A stretch of DNA of 64,000 bases, from contig NZ_JBBMFD010000004.1 of the NCBI RefSeq assembly GCF_040096205.1, positions 1-64,000 of the forward strand, in the 5' to 3' direction. How positions within the stretch are numbered: position 1 is the stretch's first letter; every line of letters starts with the position of its first letter. This DNA comes from Solibaculum_A intestinale. Lineage in GTDB: Bacteria > Bacillota > Clostridia > Oscillospirales > Acutalibacteraceae. Below, piece after piece: positions 25,059-32,989 of the stretch. The position numbers and the translations under genes are program-made. The notes beneath the pieces were generated by a model. That model was not told where the DNA came from, did not search any database, and saw only the letters and a program-made list of their open reading frames with translations.

Positions 25059-25607
25059 TTACCCCTGAATCTGTGGCCCATCCTTTCGCGCCGGACGGCG
25101 CCGGTTTCGTTTTTCCACGCGTTCAAACAGGTCCGGTATCAAAATCAACAGCACAAAAACCGCACCGGCGGCAATGGCAAGATACAGGCCGGGCGGATGC
25201 TGAATATAATTGGAAACATAGCCGAGATAGGGAATGCAAGCGACCGGCCTTCCCAGAAGATTTTGAAACGGTACCGCAGCAGCGTCCTCGTGGTCGTTGT
25301 TGTCGCCCTTGGTATAAAACTGCTGTTTTTCCGTATCGACGCGCGTCACCCGGTGGGTGGCCGGCATCTCGTTGGTCAACAGAAAGGTGATCGGATCTCC
25401 CACCTGGACGGAGGATGGATCCGTTTTTTGCACATAAAGCAGCGAGCCGGTGGGAAAAGAAGGCTCCATGGAGCCTGAAAGCACGCAATACACCTGCATG
25501 CCGAAGAAACGCGGGCCTGCAATCAGCGCAGCCAAAACGGCCAGCAGTACGACGATGAGGGTGATGCCGGCATTCCCTATTTTTTTTATTTTTTTTACAG
25601 TTGTCAT
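25059..25607 (-). CDS. sipW: Signal peptidase I of the SipW (ER-type) class
   Basis: 182 residues. The catalytic Ser lies in VLSGSMEPSFPTGSLL. In place of the Lys of ordinary type I peptidases there is ATHRV with the His typical of SipW/ER-type enzymes. One N-terminal and one C-terminal membrane segment. It removes the signal of TasA-like proteins. ATG 25607 with AAAGGAACG is preferred over the longer frame to 25787, which would start inside the integrase terminator. First gene of the surface locus. Confidence 0.92.
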   Translation of the reverse strand: MTTVKKIKKIGNAGITLIVVLLAVLAALIAGPRFFGMQVYCVLSGSMEPSFPTGSLLYVQKTDPSSVQVGDPITFLLTNEMPATHRVTRVDTEKQQFYTKGDNNDHEDAAAVPFQNLLGRPVACIPYLGYVSNYIQHPPGLYLAIAAGAVFVLLILIPDLFERVEKRNRRRPARKDGPQIQG

Positions 25608-25710
25608 AGTCGTTCCTTTCCCGCCTTTCTGTTGTCTGCTTGCTTTTTCAGGTATTCTGAATATGATACAGAAAATCGGATATACTGATAGCAGTATTTT
25701 TTTGCTGAAT

Positions 25711-25733
25711 TTCGTAAAGGTAGGCCCTTTGCG
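25711..25733 (+). repeat. 23-bp repeat, copy A (inverted partner at 27107)
   Basis: Starts TTCGTAAAGG and ends CCCTTTGCG. The reverse complement of 27107-27129 matches at 22 of 23 positions. The pair flanks the integrase gene. Confidence 0.75.
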
Positions 25734-25735
25734 CC

Positions 25736-25780
25736 AAAAAAGCCGGAATCCCTTAGCAATCAAGGGATTCCGGCTTTTTT
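25736..25780. terminator. 19-bp terminator after the integrase
   Basis: AAAAAAGCCGGAATCCCTT pairs with its complement around a seven-base loop and ends in six T. It is 20 bases after the integrase stop (minus strand) and insulates sipW from it. Confidence 0.85.
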
Positions 25781-25799
25781 CTACCATATTTCTGACCCG

Positions 25800-26885
25800 T
25801 TAAAGAACAGCGGCAAAGCGCTGCATATGACTTCGTTTGAGCTCCATGGAGGAGTGTACATATCGGTCGAGCGTAATGTTGACGCTGGCGTGACCCAGAA
25901 TTTCCGAAAGAGACTTTGCGTCAAACCCTACCTCAATCGCACGGCTGGCAAAGGTATGGCGCAGCGCATGAAACCGCAGGTTTCGCAGCCCGCACTCCCT
26001 CAAAAGACGTTTGAAATGATTCTGCAAGGTGCGCGGCTGCATGGGGGTATCCGTCCCGGTGAGGAGATAACATCCTTTCCATGCCTGTCGACATACCGTA
26101 TCCAACAAAAAGGGAGGAATGGGGATTTCACGGGCGGACCGTTGCGTTTTCGGCGCGTCGATCCATATCTCGGTCCCTCCATTTCCGTCGGAAATCCGCT
26201 GCACCGTACGCCGTACCCTTAGGGTGCCGGCGGCGTAGTTAATGTCGTTACATTTGAGGCCGCAGATTTCTCCGATGCGCAGGCCGGTATACAGGCATAA
26301 AAGGATTCCCATACTTTCCCGGCCTTGGTTTTCAATAAGACGTGCCGTGAGCCGTTTTTGTTCGTCGGGCGACAGGATCTGCATCTCGTTTTCATCTTTT
26401 TTGATTTTGCATACGGTATCAATTTTCGCACAGTAGCCCTGTTTCGCTGCGTATTTGAGTACCTGTCCCATGACTGTCAGGATATCCCGTACCGTTTTTC
26501 CCTTCAAATCCCGCGACAGATCCGCAGCGAAAGCCTGCAAATCAGCGCTCGTGACGTCATGGATTCGCAGATATCCAAACCGAGGACGCAGATGTTTTTC
26601 GACGATGCCCCGGTATCGGCAGTATGTGGATTTTTTCACCTGCAATTCCATGGACTGCAGCCATAGATTGAGGACATCGCCGGTGGGCATACGCCGTGAA
26701 ACCGTCGGCTGTTCCATTGCAGCCAGGCCTTGGCGGGCAGCACACAGCTTTTCCTTCACCTCTGTATAGGTTTTGGCGTAAACCGATCGGTACCGTATTT
26801 TCCCGTCAGGATTGCGGCCGGCCGGATACCGTCCCTCCCATCTGCCGTCCTTCCTTTTGCGTATGTTCTCTCCAGTCTTCGACAT
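25800..26885 (-). CDS. Tyrosine recombinase / integrase
   Basis: 361 residues. An N-terminal arm-binding domain (RKRKDGRWEGRYPAGRN), a SAM-like core-binding domain (about 65-170), and a catalytic domain with Arg in YTGLRIGEICGL, HALRHTFASRA (HxxR), GHASVNITLDRYVH (His and catalytic Tyr). Tn916-like phage or transposon integrase, apparently intact. AAAGGAGGAATCAAT precedes the ATG. There are no accompanying element genes, so it is a solo integrase. A 23-bp inverted repeat pair brackets it. Confidence 0.92.
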   Translation of the reverse strand: MSKTGENIRKRKDGRWEGRYPAGRNPDGKIRYRSVYAKTYTEVKEKLCAARQGLAAMEQPTVSRRMPTGDVLNLWLQSMELQVKKSTYCRYRGIVEKHLRPRFGYLRIHDVTSADLQAFAADLSRDLKGKTVRDILTVMGQVLKYAAKQGYCAKIDTVCKIKKDENEMQILSPDEQKRLTARLIENQGRESMGILLCLYTGLRIGEICGLKCNDINYAAGTLRVRRTVQRISDGNGGTEIWIDAPKTQRSAREIPIPPFLLDTVCRQAWKGCYLLTGTDTPMQPRTLQNHFKRLLRECGLRNLRFHALRHTFASRAIEVGFDAKSLSEILGHASVNITLDRYVHSSMELKRSHMQRFAAVL

Positions 26886-27047
26886 ATTGATTCCTCCTTT
26901 TGCGGCTCTGCCGCATCTACCAGTATAGCAAAAAAGATGACCACTCCAATGACCCTCATAAAGGTTGAAAAAGGAATTTTATCGGTTGTTTTTGAATCAA
27001 ATAAAACAAACATTTTCCAGTTAATTTATCATTTTTTCAAAATACAC

Positions 27048-27135
27048 TTGTCAAAAACACTAGTTTATGGTATGCTTATTTAAATTAAATGGCGGTGTTT
27101 TACCTTCGCAAAGGGGCTACCTTTACGAAGGATTT
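27048..27135 (+). ncRNA. Promoter and short terminated transcript, or small peptide gene
   Basis: TTGTCA (27048-27053), 17-base spacer, TATGCT (27071-27076), then within ~30 bases a hairpin CCTTCG-N-AAAGG/CCTTT-N-CGAAGG (27103-27131) and a T-rich run. A frame starting with ATG at 27090 (MAVFYLRKGATFTKDFFF) crosses the hairpin but has no ribosome site. The hairpin contains repeat copy B. Function unknown. Confidence 0.4.
27107..27129 (-). repeat. 23-bp repeat, copy B
   Basis: Inverted partner of 25711-25733 with one mismatch, about 1.4 kb apart. It is itself nearly palindromic. Bases 26890-27040 upstream show no gene. Confidence 0.75.
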
Positions 27136-27371
27136 CTTTTTTTACAGGTGGTGCCTATTCGTTTTTTATGAGGAAATCACGCAATAAAATTCGAAAACTA
27201 ATTTGCCCAAAAATCGGCCATAATTCAAGCTGATTCCTTATTTTTATTTCGAAAACCGCATTCTGATTTTCGTGAATTATCTCATATTTATGCGTTTCTG
27301 TCGAGTGTTTGAATCCTAAGTATTCCATTGCGCATCGCTCTGCCGCTGGTCTTTTTTCTCTTGTTAAATGA

Positions 27372-27403
27372 AAAACGCCACGCACAAAAGCGCGTGGCGT
27401 TTT
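27372..27403. terminator. 12-bp hairpin with A/T flanks
   Basis: AAAACGCCACGC pairs with GCGTGGCGTTTT. It can terminate in either direction. Located between the candidate structured RNA and the short transcript at 27048. An open minus-strand frame over it (27155-27562) is not credible. Confidence 0.65.
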
Positions 27404-27499
27404 CGATTTAAACACACATGAAAAATGGAAAATAAAACACACGCACAACACTTGGTTTCCATTTTCTCTGCGGCCCCTTTTGAAGCATGGTCTCATTAA

Positions 27500-27634
27500 A
27501 ACAAAAAAGCGTTCCAGCCCGGCAAAGGAAATGGCCATCGCCTTCCGTGCCTTCATAAGCACAACCGCACGGATGAGACAAGACCACGCACCTGGAAAAT
27601 TTCCAGGCGTTCCTTTGAGGCGGGAACGCTTTTG
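27500..27634 (-). ncRNA. Candidate structured RNA downstream of spo0A
   Basis: The minus strand folds into a closing stem AAAAGCGTTCC/GGAACGCTTTT (27623-27633 with 27505-27515), a second stem AAAGGAA/TTCCTTT, an inner hairpin CCTGGAAA/TTTCCAGG and a CCGTGC/GCACGG hairpin. The 3' side ends in TTTTTTGTTTT, as in an intrinsic terminator. ~135 bases, no good coding frame. It starts 33 bases after the spo0A stop. Could be the spo0A 3' end or a separate RNA. No known family recognised. Confidence 0.5.
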
Positions 27635-27666
27635 TCATAAAATGAGGAAAAAGGCAAACGCTATGG

Positions 27667-28446
27667 TTAGCTGGCCTTCAGCTGAAGACGAAGCTTATCG
27701 GCAATCATAGCGATGAACTCACTGTTGGTAGGCTTGCCGCGGCCATTGTGAATGGTATAGCCGAAATAGCCGTTTAAAATATCCACGTCGCCCCGATCCC
27801 AAGCCACTTCGATGGCATGGCGGATGGCGCGCTCCACCCGGGAAGAGGTGGTCTGGTAGCGCTTGGCCACGGTGGGGTAGAGAAGCTTGGTAACGGCGTT
27901 GATATACTCGCTGTTGCCCACCGACAGCATGATAGCATCGCGCAGGTAATGGTAACCCTTAATGTGGGCCGGCACGCCGATTTGATGGATGATGTCGGTT
28001 ACCAGCACCTCTAAATCCGACTGGGCGGGATTGACCGGCCTTGCCGCATGAAGCTGCGCAGGTACAGGCGATTCGCTGCAAAGGGAACAAATCCGGTCGG
28101 CCATGTAATCCGCGTCAAAGGGCTTGAGAAAATAATAAGCGGCACCCGAGCTCATCAGTTCGTTTTCAAGCCTCGGGTTATCAAAGCTGGACATGGTGAC
28201 AAACTGCGGCGTCTTCGCCAGATTCCTCTGCTGCGCTTCACGGATCACACCCAACGCATCCAGGTTGGGCATGAACACATCCAAAAGCACCACATCCGGG
28301 TTTACCGACGAAATCGAGTCGAGCACCTTGCGTCCGTCCTTCGGGCAAGTTACCATTTCGATTCCCCGGCTCTCCAGCGCCTGGGCGCACACCTTGCCAA
28401 ATTCCAGAGAGTCATCCGCCAATAAAAGTTTGAGTCCTTTTTCCAT
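27667..28446 (-). CDS. spo0A: Sporulation master regulator Spo0A
   Basis: 259 residues. Receiver domain with acidic pocket LLADDSLEF, phospho-acceptor Asp in DVVLLDVFMPNLD and Lys in FLKPFDAD, a linker, then the Spo0A effector domain with TDIIHQIGVPAHIKGYHYLR, TTSSRVERAIRHAIEVAW and GRGKPTNSEFIAMIADKL. Phosphorylation starts sporulation by binding 0A boxes. ATG 28446 is preferred to 28467 because GAGGGA precedes it and the domain starts here. Downstream of spoIVB, as usual in Clostridia. Confidence 0.97.
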   Translation of the reverse strand: MEKGLKLLLADDSLEFGKVCAQALESRGIEMVTCPKDGRKVLDSISSVNPDVVLLDVFMPNLDALGVIREAQQRNLAKTPQFVTMSSFDNPRLENELMSSGAAYYFLKPFDADYMADRICSLCSESPVPAQLHAARPVNPAQSDLEVLVTDIIHQIGVPAHIKGYHYLRDAIMLSVGNSEYINAVTKLLYPTVAKRYQTTSSRVERAIRHAIEVAWDRGDVDILNGYFGYTIHNGRGKPTNSEFIAMIADKLRLQLKAS

Positions 28447-28581
28447 TTCAAATCCCTCACATTCCAAGTTTTTCCGGTGCTATTAGATTACCATATAATA
28501 CCATAAAATGCAAGAGATTTCCGAAAATATTTTTGAAAATTTTGGAAGTCATTGCAAAACCGTCTAGTTCCGGCGGGTTTA

Positions 28582-29826
28582 TTACGATGCCTTGTCGAGT
28601 ACGCTGGTATCGACTTGTTTGGCGGAATCCAGCATATTCTCCGCAAAAATGCCGTAGCCGCGTGTGGGATCGTTGACGAACACATGCGTCACCGCACCCA
28701 CCAGCATTCCGTTTTGAATGATGGGGCTGCCGCTCATTCCCTGAACAATGCCGCCCGCCTTGTCGAGAAGCTCTTGGTCGGTGATACGGATGACCATATT
28801 TTTGGTGGGGCTGTTGTCGTTAAAATTGACTTTCTCAATGGTTATATCGTAATACTGGGGCGTTTCCCCGTCAATGGTGGTCAGAATCTGGGCACTGCCT
28901 TCCTGCACCTGCTGGCGCATGGCTACCTGCATGGGCTCATGGGCGGAGGGTGCAGTGTCCAGAATGCCGTAGACGCCGGTTTCCCCGTTTTGGGTAAGAA
29001 CGCCCATGTCCTTGTCGGAGCTGAAGCTTCCTCTGAGTTCACCGGGCTGTCCCACCTTACCGGGATTGATACCGCCGATCACGGCCGGCACAATTTCGCC
29101 GGACATGAGAGGCAGGATTTCCCCGGTGTCCATGTCGCAGATGCCGTGGCCCAGCCCGCCGAATACCATGGACTCGGGTTCATAGAAGGTAAGCGTCCCG
29201 ATGCCGGCAGAGCTGTCCCGCACCCAGGCGCCCAGCTTATAGCAGCCGTCGCTTTTGGAAAAGGCGGGCGTAAAGGATACGTCAAAAGTCATGTTGTCCC
29301 GGCGGACAGACAAAACCAGCGGGCTTCCGTCGCATTCGGAAATGATCTTGGACACGTCCTCGTTGCTCATGACGCTTTTGCCGTCGATGGAGACGATCAC
29401 GTCCCCCAGCTCCAGTCCCGCGTCCTTGGCGGGGTTTACCGAGCCGGCCTCGGTGTCCACCGTGGACATGCCGATGATGAGCACCCCGTCGGTAAACATT
29501 TTAATGCCGAAGGGCGTGCCGCAAGGAATGACGGTGGTTCCCTTCACCACGTCCACCGTCACCTGTTTGACGGGGAAAAGGCCTAAAAGCTTCAAATCTA
29601 CCTTATAACTATGGCCGGCGGTTGCAACCGATGCCTCCACCGAATCGGCGGAAACCACGCTTGGCTGCACATCCACCGGAACACCGCTTTCAATGGAAAA
29701 ATTTTCGCCCTCCACCACGCTGAACCGGTCGGGAATGGTCGTGCCTACCGTAAGAGTAAAGGCAAGCACCCCGGCAATCACGCCGGACAGCAGGGAGAAC
29801 AGAAATTTTGATTTTCTTACAAACAT
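28582..29826 (-). CDS. spoIVB: SpoIVB serine peptidase
   Basis: 414 residues. N-terminal membrane segment (FLFSLLSGVIAGVLAFTL), PDZ domain (AGLELGDVIVSIDGKSV, about 135-200), and S55 peptidase domain with His in FGGLGHGICD and Ser in VQGMSGSPIIQNG. Secreted from the forespore into the intermembrane space, it triggers pro-sigma-K processing in the mother cell. An intact SpoIVB agrees with a sporulating host. It is next to spo0A (gap 135 bases). Confidence 0.96.
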   Translation of the reverse strand: MFVRKSKFLFSLLSGVIAGVLAFTLTVGTTIPDRFSVVEGENFSIESGVPVDVQPSVVSADSVEASVATAGHSYKVDLKLLGLFPVKQVTVDVVKGTTVIPCGTPFGIKMFTDGVLIIGMSTVDTEAGSVNPAKDAGLELGDVIVSIDGKSVMSNEDVSKIISECDGSPLVLSVRRDNMTFDVSFTPAFSKSDGCYKLGAWVRDSSAGIGTLTFYEPESMVFGGLGHGICDMDTGEILPLMSGEIVPAVIGGINPGKVGQPGELRGSFSSDKDMGVLTQNGETGVYGILDTAPSAHEPMQVAMRQQVQEGSAQILTTIDGETPQYYDITIEKVNFNDNSPTKNMVIRITDQELLDKAGGIVQGMSGSPIIQNGMLVGAVTHVFVNDPTRGYGIFAENMLDSAKQVDTSVLDKAS

Positions 29827-30112
29827 TTCTACCTCCTGGCTTGCGGCATCAGCCGCGTTTTTCCTGATAATACTGCGTTTTTGTCCGCATTATAGCTTCA
29901 CACGCAAACGGACTTTTATCGGTGGGAAATGACCCTATTCGCGGTGGATGCTGGGAAACGACCAAAAAATACCAGATTTATTATGCCACCGAAAACCCTG
30001 CGATTATGCAGAATTCCGCCGCTGCTGGAAGTTTTTCTTCCCGCCTGGAGGTTATGCATTTAACAGGACTTCCTAAAGCATGTAAAAAATAAAACCGTCG
30101 ATAAAAAAGAAT

Positions 30113-30174
30113 AAAACAGGAGTTTCCGTCGGACGTAGAAAAACCGGTTAATTTGCATCTTTTCCTGTTTTTTT
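30113..30174 (+). terminator. Terminator-like hairpin in the spoIVB-EAL gap
   Basis: AAAACAGGA (30113-30121) pairs with TCCTGTTTT (30163-30171), and a run of seven T follows. The 41-base loop holds smaller stems. What it terminates is unclear. The stretch 29830-30110 holds no gene that I can see. Confidence 0.4.
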
Positions 30175-30253
30175 GTATTTTATTTGTATCATTTCTATAA
30201 AACGAACTTATATCGTATGTTCATTGTGCACATGTTCATTTTTCGTTCATTTT

Positions 30254-30395
30254 TTGTTTATGAAATGCTTACGACTATGATAAAAGGAAGTCATAAATAT
30301 CACATATGATAAGGGCGTCGGAAGGAGCCGGATAAAACAGAAAACTACCCCATTTTCTGCTTGTTCTCTTCCGATTGTACCCCTTTTTTCTTTCT
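30254..30395 (+). ncRNA. Candidate small RNA with own promoter
   Basis: TTGTTT (30254-30259), 16-base spacer, TATGAT (30276-30281). The transcript from about 30288 would fold as nested stems AAGGG/CCCTT, TCGGAAG/CTTCCGA and CAGAAAA/TTTTCTG (30311-30386), then TTTTTT. About 100 bases, no coding frame. It precedes the c-di-GMP-type gene by 200 bases but a second terminator lies between. It does not match the c-di-GMP riboswitch consensus I know. Confidence 0.5.
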
Positions 30396-30421
30396 CCTTC
30401 TTCATTTTTCACTCTCCATTT

Positions 30422-30467
30422 AAAAAACCAGGCTGTGCCGAACGGATTCGGCACAGCCTGGTTTTTT
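30422..30467. terminator. Perfect 21-bp terminator
   Basis: 30422-30442 pairs without mismatch with 30447-30467 around CGGA, with six T at its end. It closes the region upstream of the GGDEF-EAL gene. Confidence 0.8.
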
Positions 30468-30596
30468 GTAAGGAAAAGGCGAAAAATCTGCTTGTGGTCG
30501 GGGTGCGCCTATGATAAGATAAAAAAAATATATTGATCGATTCCCGTCTTCTAAAGCTATGGCCCTTTCACAGATGGGAACCCGGGAGCGAACCTG

Positions 30597-32840
30597 ATGA
30601 AAACCAAAAAAAATTCCATCGCCGTCTCCATTATGCTGGTGGGGCTGATGCTGGCGATTCTCTCCGGTTTCGCGGTCTTTTACATGAAGGATCTGACCAC
30701 AAACCTGAAAGCGGAAACCAACGCTTATTTATCTGAGATTTCCCAGCAAAGCGTCAAAACGGTGAAAAAACAGATCGACGGGGATCTTAGCACCCTGCAC
30801 GATTTGGCGGAGTTCATCGGCGCGCAGGAAGACTTGGATTTGAATCGGATTCTCTCCACTTTAAAAGGCGTTTGTGAAAACAACGGATTTAAGCGAATGG
30901 GCATCATTACGCCCGACGGCATCGCACATACCACCGACCACATGGAGATGGACTTTTCTGACCGAGCCTATTTTTACGACGCTTTTATCAACGGCGATCC
31001 ATCGGTGACCGGTGTTCTCATCGACAAGGCGGACGGCGAGCCTATCCATGTGTACGCCACTCCGATTTATAAGCAGGACAAGGCCGTTGCCGTCATTTTT
31101 GCGACCCATCATATGGAAGTGTACCAGGAACTTCTTTCGATTTCCACGTTTGACGGCCGCGGATATTCTTATATCGTGCAAAGCACCGGAGAGCTGGTGG
31201 TCGATACCGCCCATCCCGGCCGCGATCCCGCCTTTACCGGACTTGACAGCCTTTTCCACAACCCCGATGCTACCGTATATGCGGACAGCGGAGAAATTAA
31301 GTTTAACATGCTGTTAGACAAATCCGGAATTCTCGAGTACACGGTAAACGGCGTAGTGAAATATATGGATTACACTCCTATCGGCATCAACGACTGGTAC
31401 CTGCTCTCGGTAGCGCCTGCAAGCGTGGTTTCGGAGCGCAGCAACTATATTCTGACGCGCACGCTTTTTCTTTACATCGGTGTGATTGGGCTGTTTACTC
31501 TTTTGTTTGTATATATTCTTGTGTTTCAGCATCAAAGCAAAAAACGGCTCGAACAGCTCGCCTATTATGACGGCGTAACCGGCGTACACAACCTCTCCTG
31601 GTTCCAGCTGGATGCGAAAAATCTGCTGGAGAAGCATACCCAGCTGCACTATGCCATGGTTCAGTTGGATGTGGACAAGTTCAAGTACATCAACGACATG
31701 TTCGGCTACGAAGAAGGAAACCGGACTTTATGCCACATTGCCGCGTGTTTACAGGAGCAGGTCAAAAGCAACGAAGCCTTCTGCCGGGTGGCAAACGATC
31801 ATTTTCTTCTGCTTTTGCGCTATTCCACCACACAGGATCTGTCCAACCGAATCGAACAAATCCGCCACGCCATCTGTGCTCCTTCCAATGAACATACGCA
31901 GTACGCCCTGATTCTCTCCAGCGGCGTGTATAAGGTCACCGACCCGGCCCTGCCCATCACCACTCTGATCGAACGGGCGAACCTGGCCCACAAAACCTCC
32001 AAGGACGATGGGAAGGGCGCGTGCATTTTTTATTCCGACTGCATCCGTGACCGTCTGCTTGAAGAAAAAGATATTGAAAATCACATGCGCGCGGCGCTTC
32101 AAAACGGCGAATTCGTGGTGTATCTGCAGCCGAAGATCGAACTTGGCACCAGGAAGGTATCCGGAGCAGAGGCGCTGGTGCGCTGGAATCGGCCGGGCAA
32201 AGGCTTGATTGGGCCGGACCAGTTTATTCCGATGTTCGAAAGGAACGGGTTTATCCTGGAGCTGGATCTGTATATATTCCGGCAGGTCTGCAAGCGGCTG
32301 CGTCTGTGGCTGGACTGCGGGTTGACTCCGGTGCCAATCGCCGTCAACCTTTCTAGGGTCCACCTGCACAACATGGAATTTATTGAGAAATACCAGCGTG
32401 TGGCGGAGCACTACCGCATTCCGCCCCGGCTCATCGAGCTGGAACTAACGGAAAGCGTAGTATTTGACAATTTTAAGATCTTTATGGATCTGGTGCGGGA
32501 GCTGCACCAAGTAGGCTTTGCTTTGTCCATGGACGATTTCGGCGCGGGATACTCGTCGCTGAATCTGCTCAAGGAGCTGCCGGTGGACATCCTCAAGCTG
32601 GACCGGGAATTCTTCCGGGAGACGGCCAACAACGACCGGGGCAAAACGGTGATCTGCGGAGTGGTTTCCATGGCAAAGGAGCTCAACATCCGGGTGGTTG
32701 CCGAGGGAGTGGAGACAGAGGTGCAGGCTGCGTTCCTCAAAAAGATCGGGTGCGACATGGCCCAGGGCTTTTTGTATGCAAAGCCCATGCCGATGGGAGA
32801 ATTTGAAGCATATGTGTTCGGCAGAAAGCTGGATGCGTAA
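30597..32840 (+). CDS. Membrane c-di-GMP phosphodiesterase (dCache-GGDEF-EAL)
   Basis: 747 residues. Membrane helix at 10-30, extracytoplasmic dCache sensor (about 35-285), second helix (290-312), a degenerate GGDEF domain in which the signature reads VANDHF, and an EAL domain. The EAL part keeps AEALVRW, NLS, ELTES, DDFGAGYSSL, LKLDR, AEGVE and the Q of AQGFLYAKP, so hydrolysis of c-di-GMP is likely. The GGDEF site should not synthesise and may bind GTP as a regulator. GGGAGCGAACCTG precedes the ATG. It is monocistronic. Confidence 0.93.
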   Translation: MKTKKNSIAVSIMLVGLMLAILSGFAVFYMKDLTTNLKAETNAYLSEISQQSVKTVKKQIDGDLSTLHDLAEFIGAQEDLDLNRILSTLKGVCENNGFKRMGIITPDGIAHTTDHMEMDFSDRAYFYDAFINGDPSVTGVLIDKADGEPIHVYATPIYKQDKAVAVIFATHHMEVYQELLSISTFDGRGYSYIVQSTGELVVDTAHPGRDPAFTGLDSLFHNPDATVYADSGEIKFNMLLDKSGILEYTVNGVVKYMDYTPIGINDWYLLSVAPASVVSERSNYILTRTLFLYIGVIGLFTLLFVYILVFQHQSKKRLEQLAYYDGVTGVHNLSWFQLDAKNLLEKHTQLHYAMVQLDVDKFKYINDMFGYEEGNRTLCHIAACLQEQVKSNEAFCRVANDHFLLLLRYSTTQDLSNRIEQIRHAICAPSNEHTQYALILSSGVYKVTDPALPITTLIERANLAHKTSKDDGKGACIFYSDCIRDRLLEEKDIENHMRAALQNGEFVVYLQPKIELGTRKVSGAEALVRWNRPGKGLIGPDQFIPMFERNGFILELDLYIFRQVCKRLRLWLDCGLTPVPIAVNLSRVHLHNMEFIEKYQRVAEHYRIPPRLIELELTESVVFDNFKIFMDLVRELHQVGFALSMDDFGAGYSSLNLLKELPVDILKLDREFFRETANNDRGKTVICGVVSMAKELNIRVVAEGVETEVQAAFLKKIGCDMAQGFLYAKPMPMGEFEAYVFGRKLDA

Positions 32841-32905
32841 CCGCGCGGCGGCCGGCAAAGGATTGCCGGCCGCCGTGTTTGTCTTTTTAAGAAAAAACCA
32901 CGGGA

Positions 32906-32960
32906 CTTTATCTTTTCTTTATCTTTTTTGAAGGATTTCGAAAACCTTGGGCGGTATACT
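32906..32960 (+). promoter_or_regulatory. Direct repeats and -10 box upstream of the ABC exporter
   Basis: CTTTATCTTTT occurs twice in exact tandem (32906-32916, 32917-32927), one helical turn apart, and TATACT follows at 32955-32960. No good -35 is seen. This is the usual layout of an OmpR-type activator site, and an OmpR-type regulator lies at 36792. Confidence 0.6.
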
Positions 32961-32989
32961 TAGCTCCATTGAATAAAGGAGGCGAGCGT

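Noticed and set aside
27155..27562. 135-codon minus-strand frame
   Set aside because: Contains the terminator at 27372 and overlaps the structured RNA. Composition is not protein-like.
30287..30595. Possible c-di-GMP riboswitch before the EAL gene
   Set aside because: The conserved GEMM core is not present, and a perfect terminator separates the structure from the gene.
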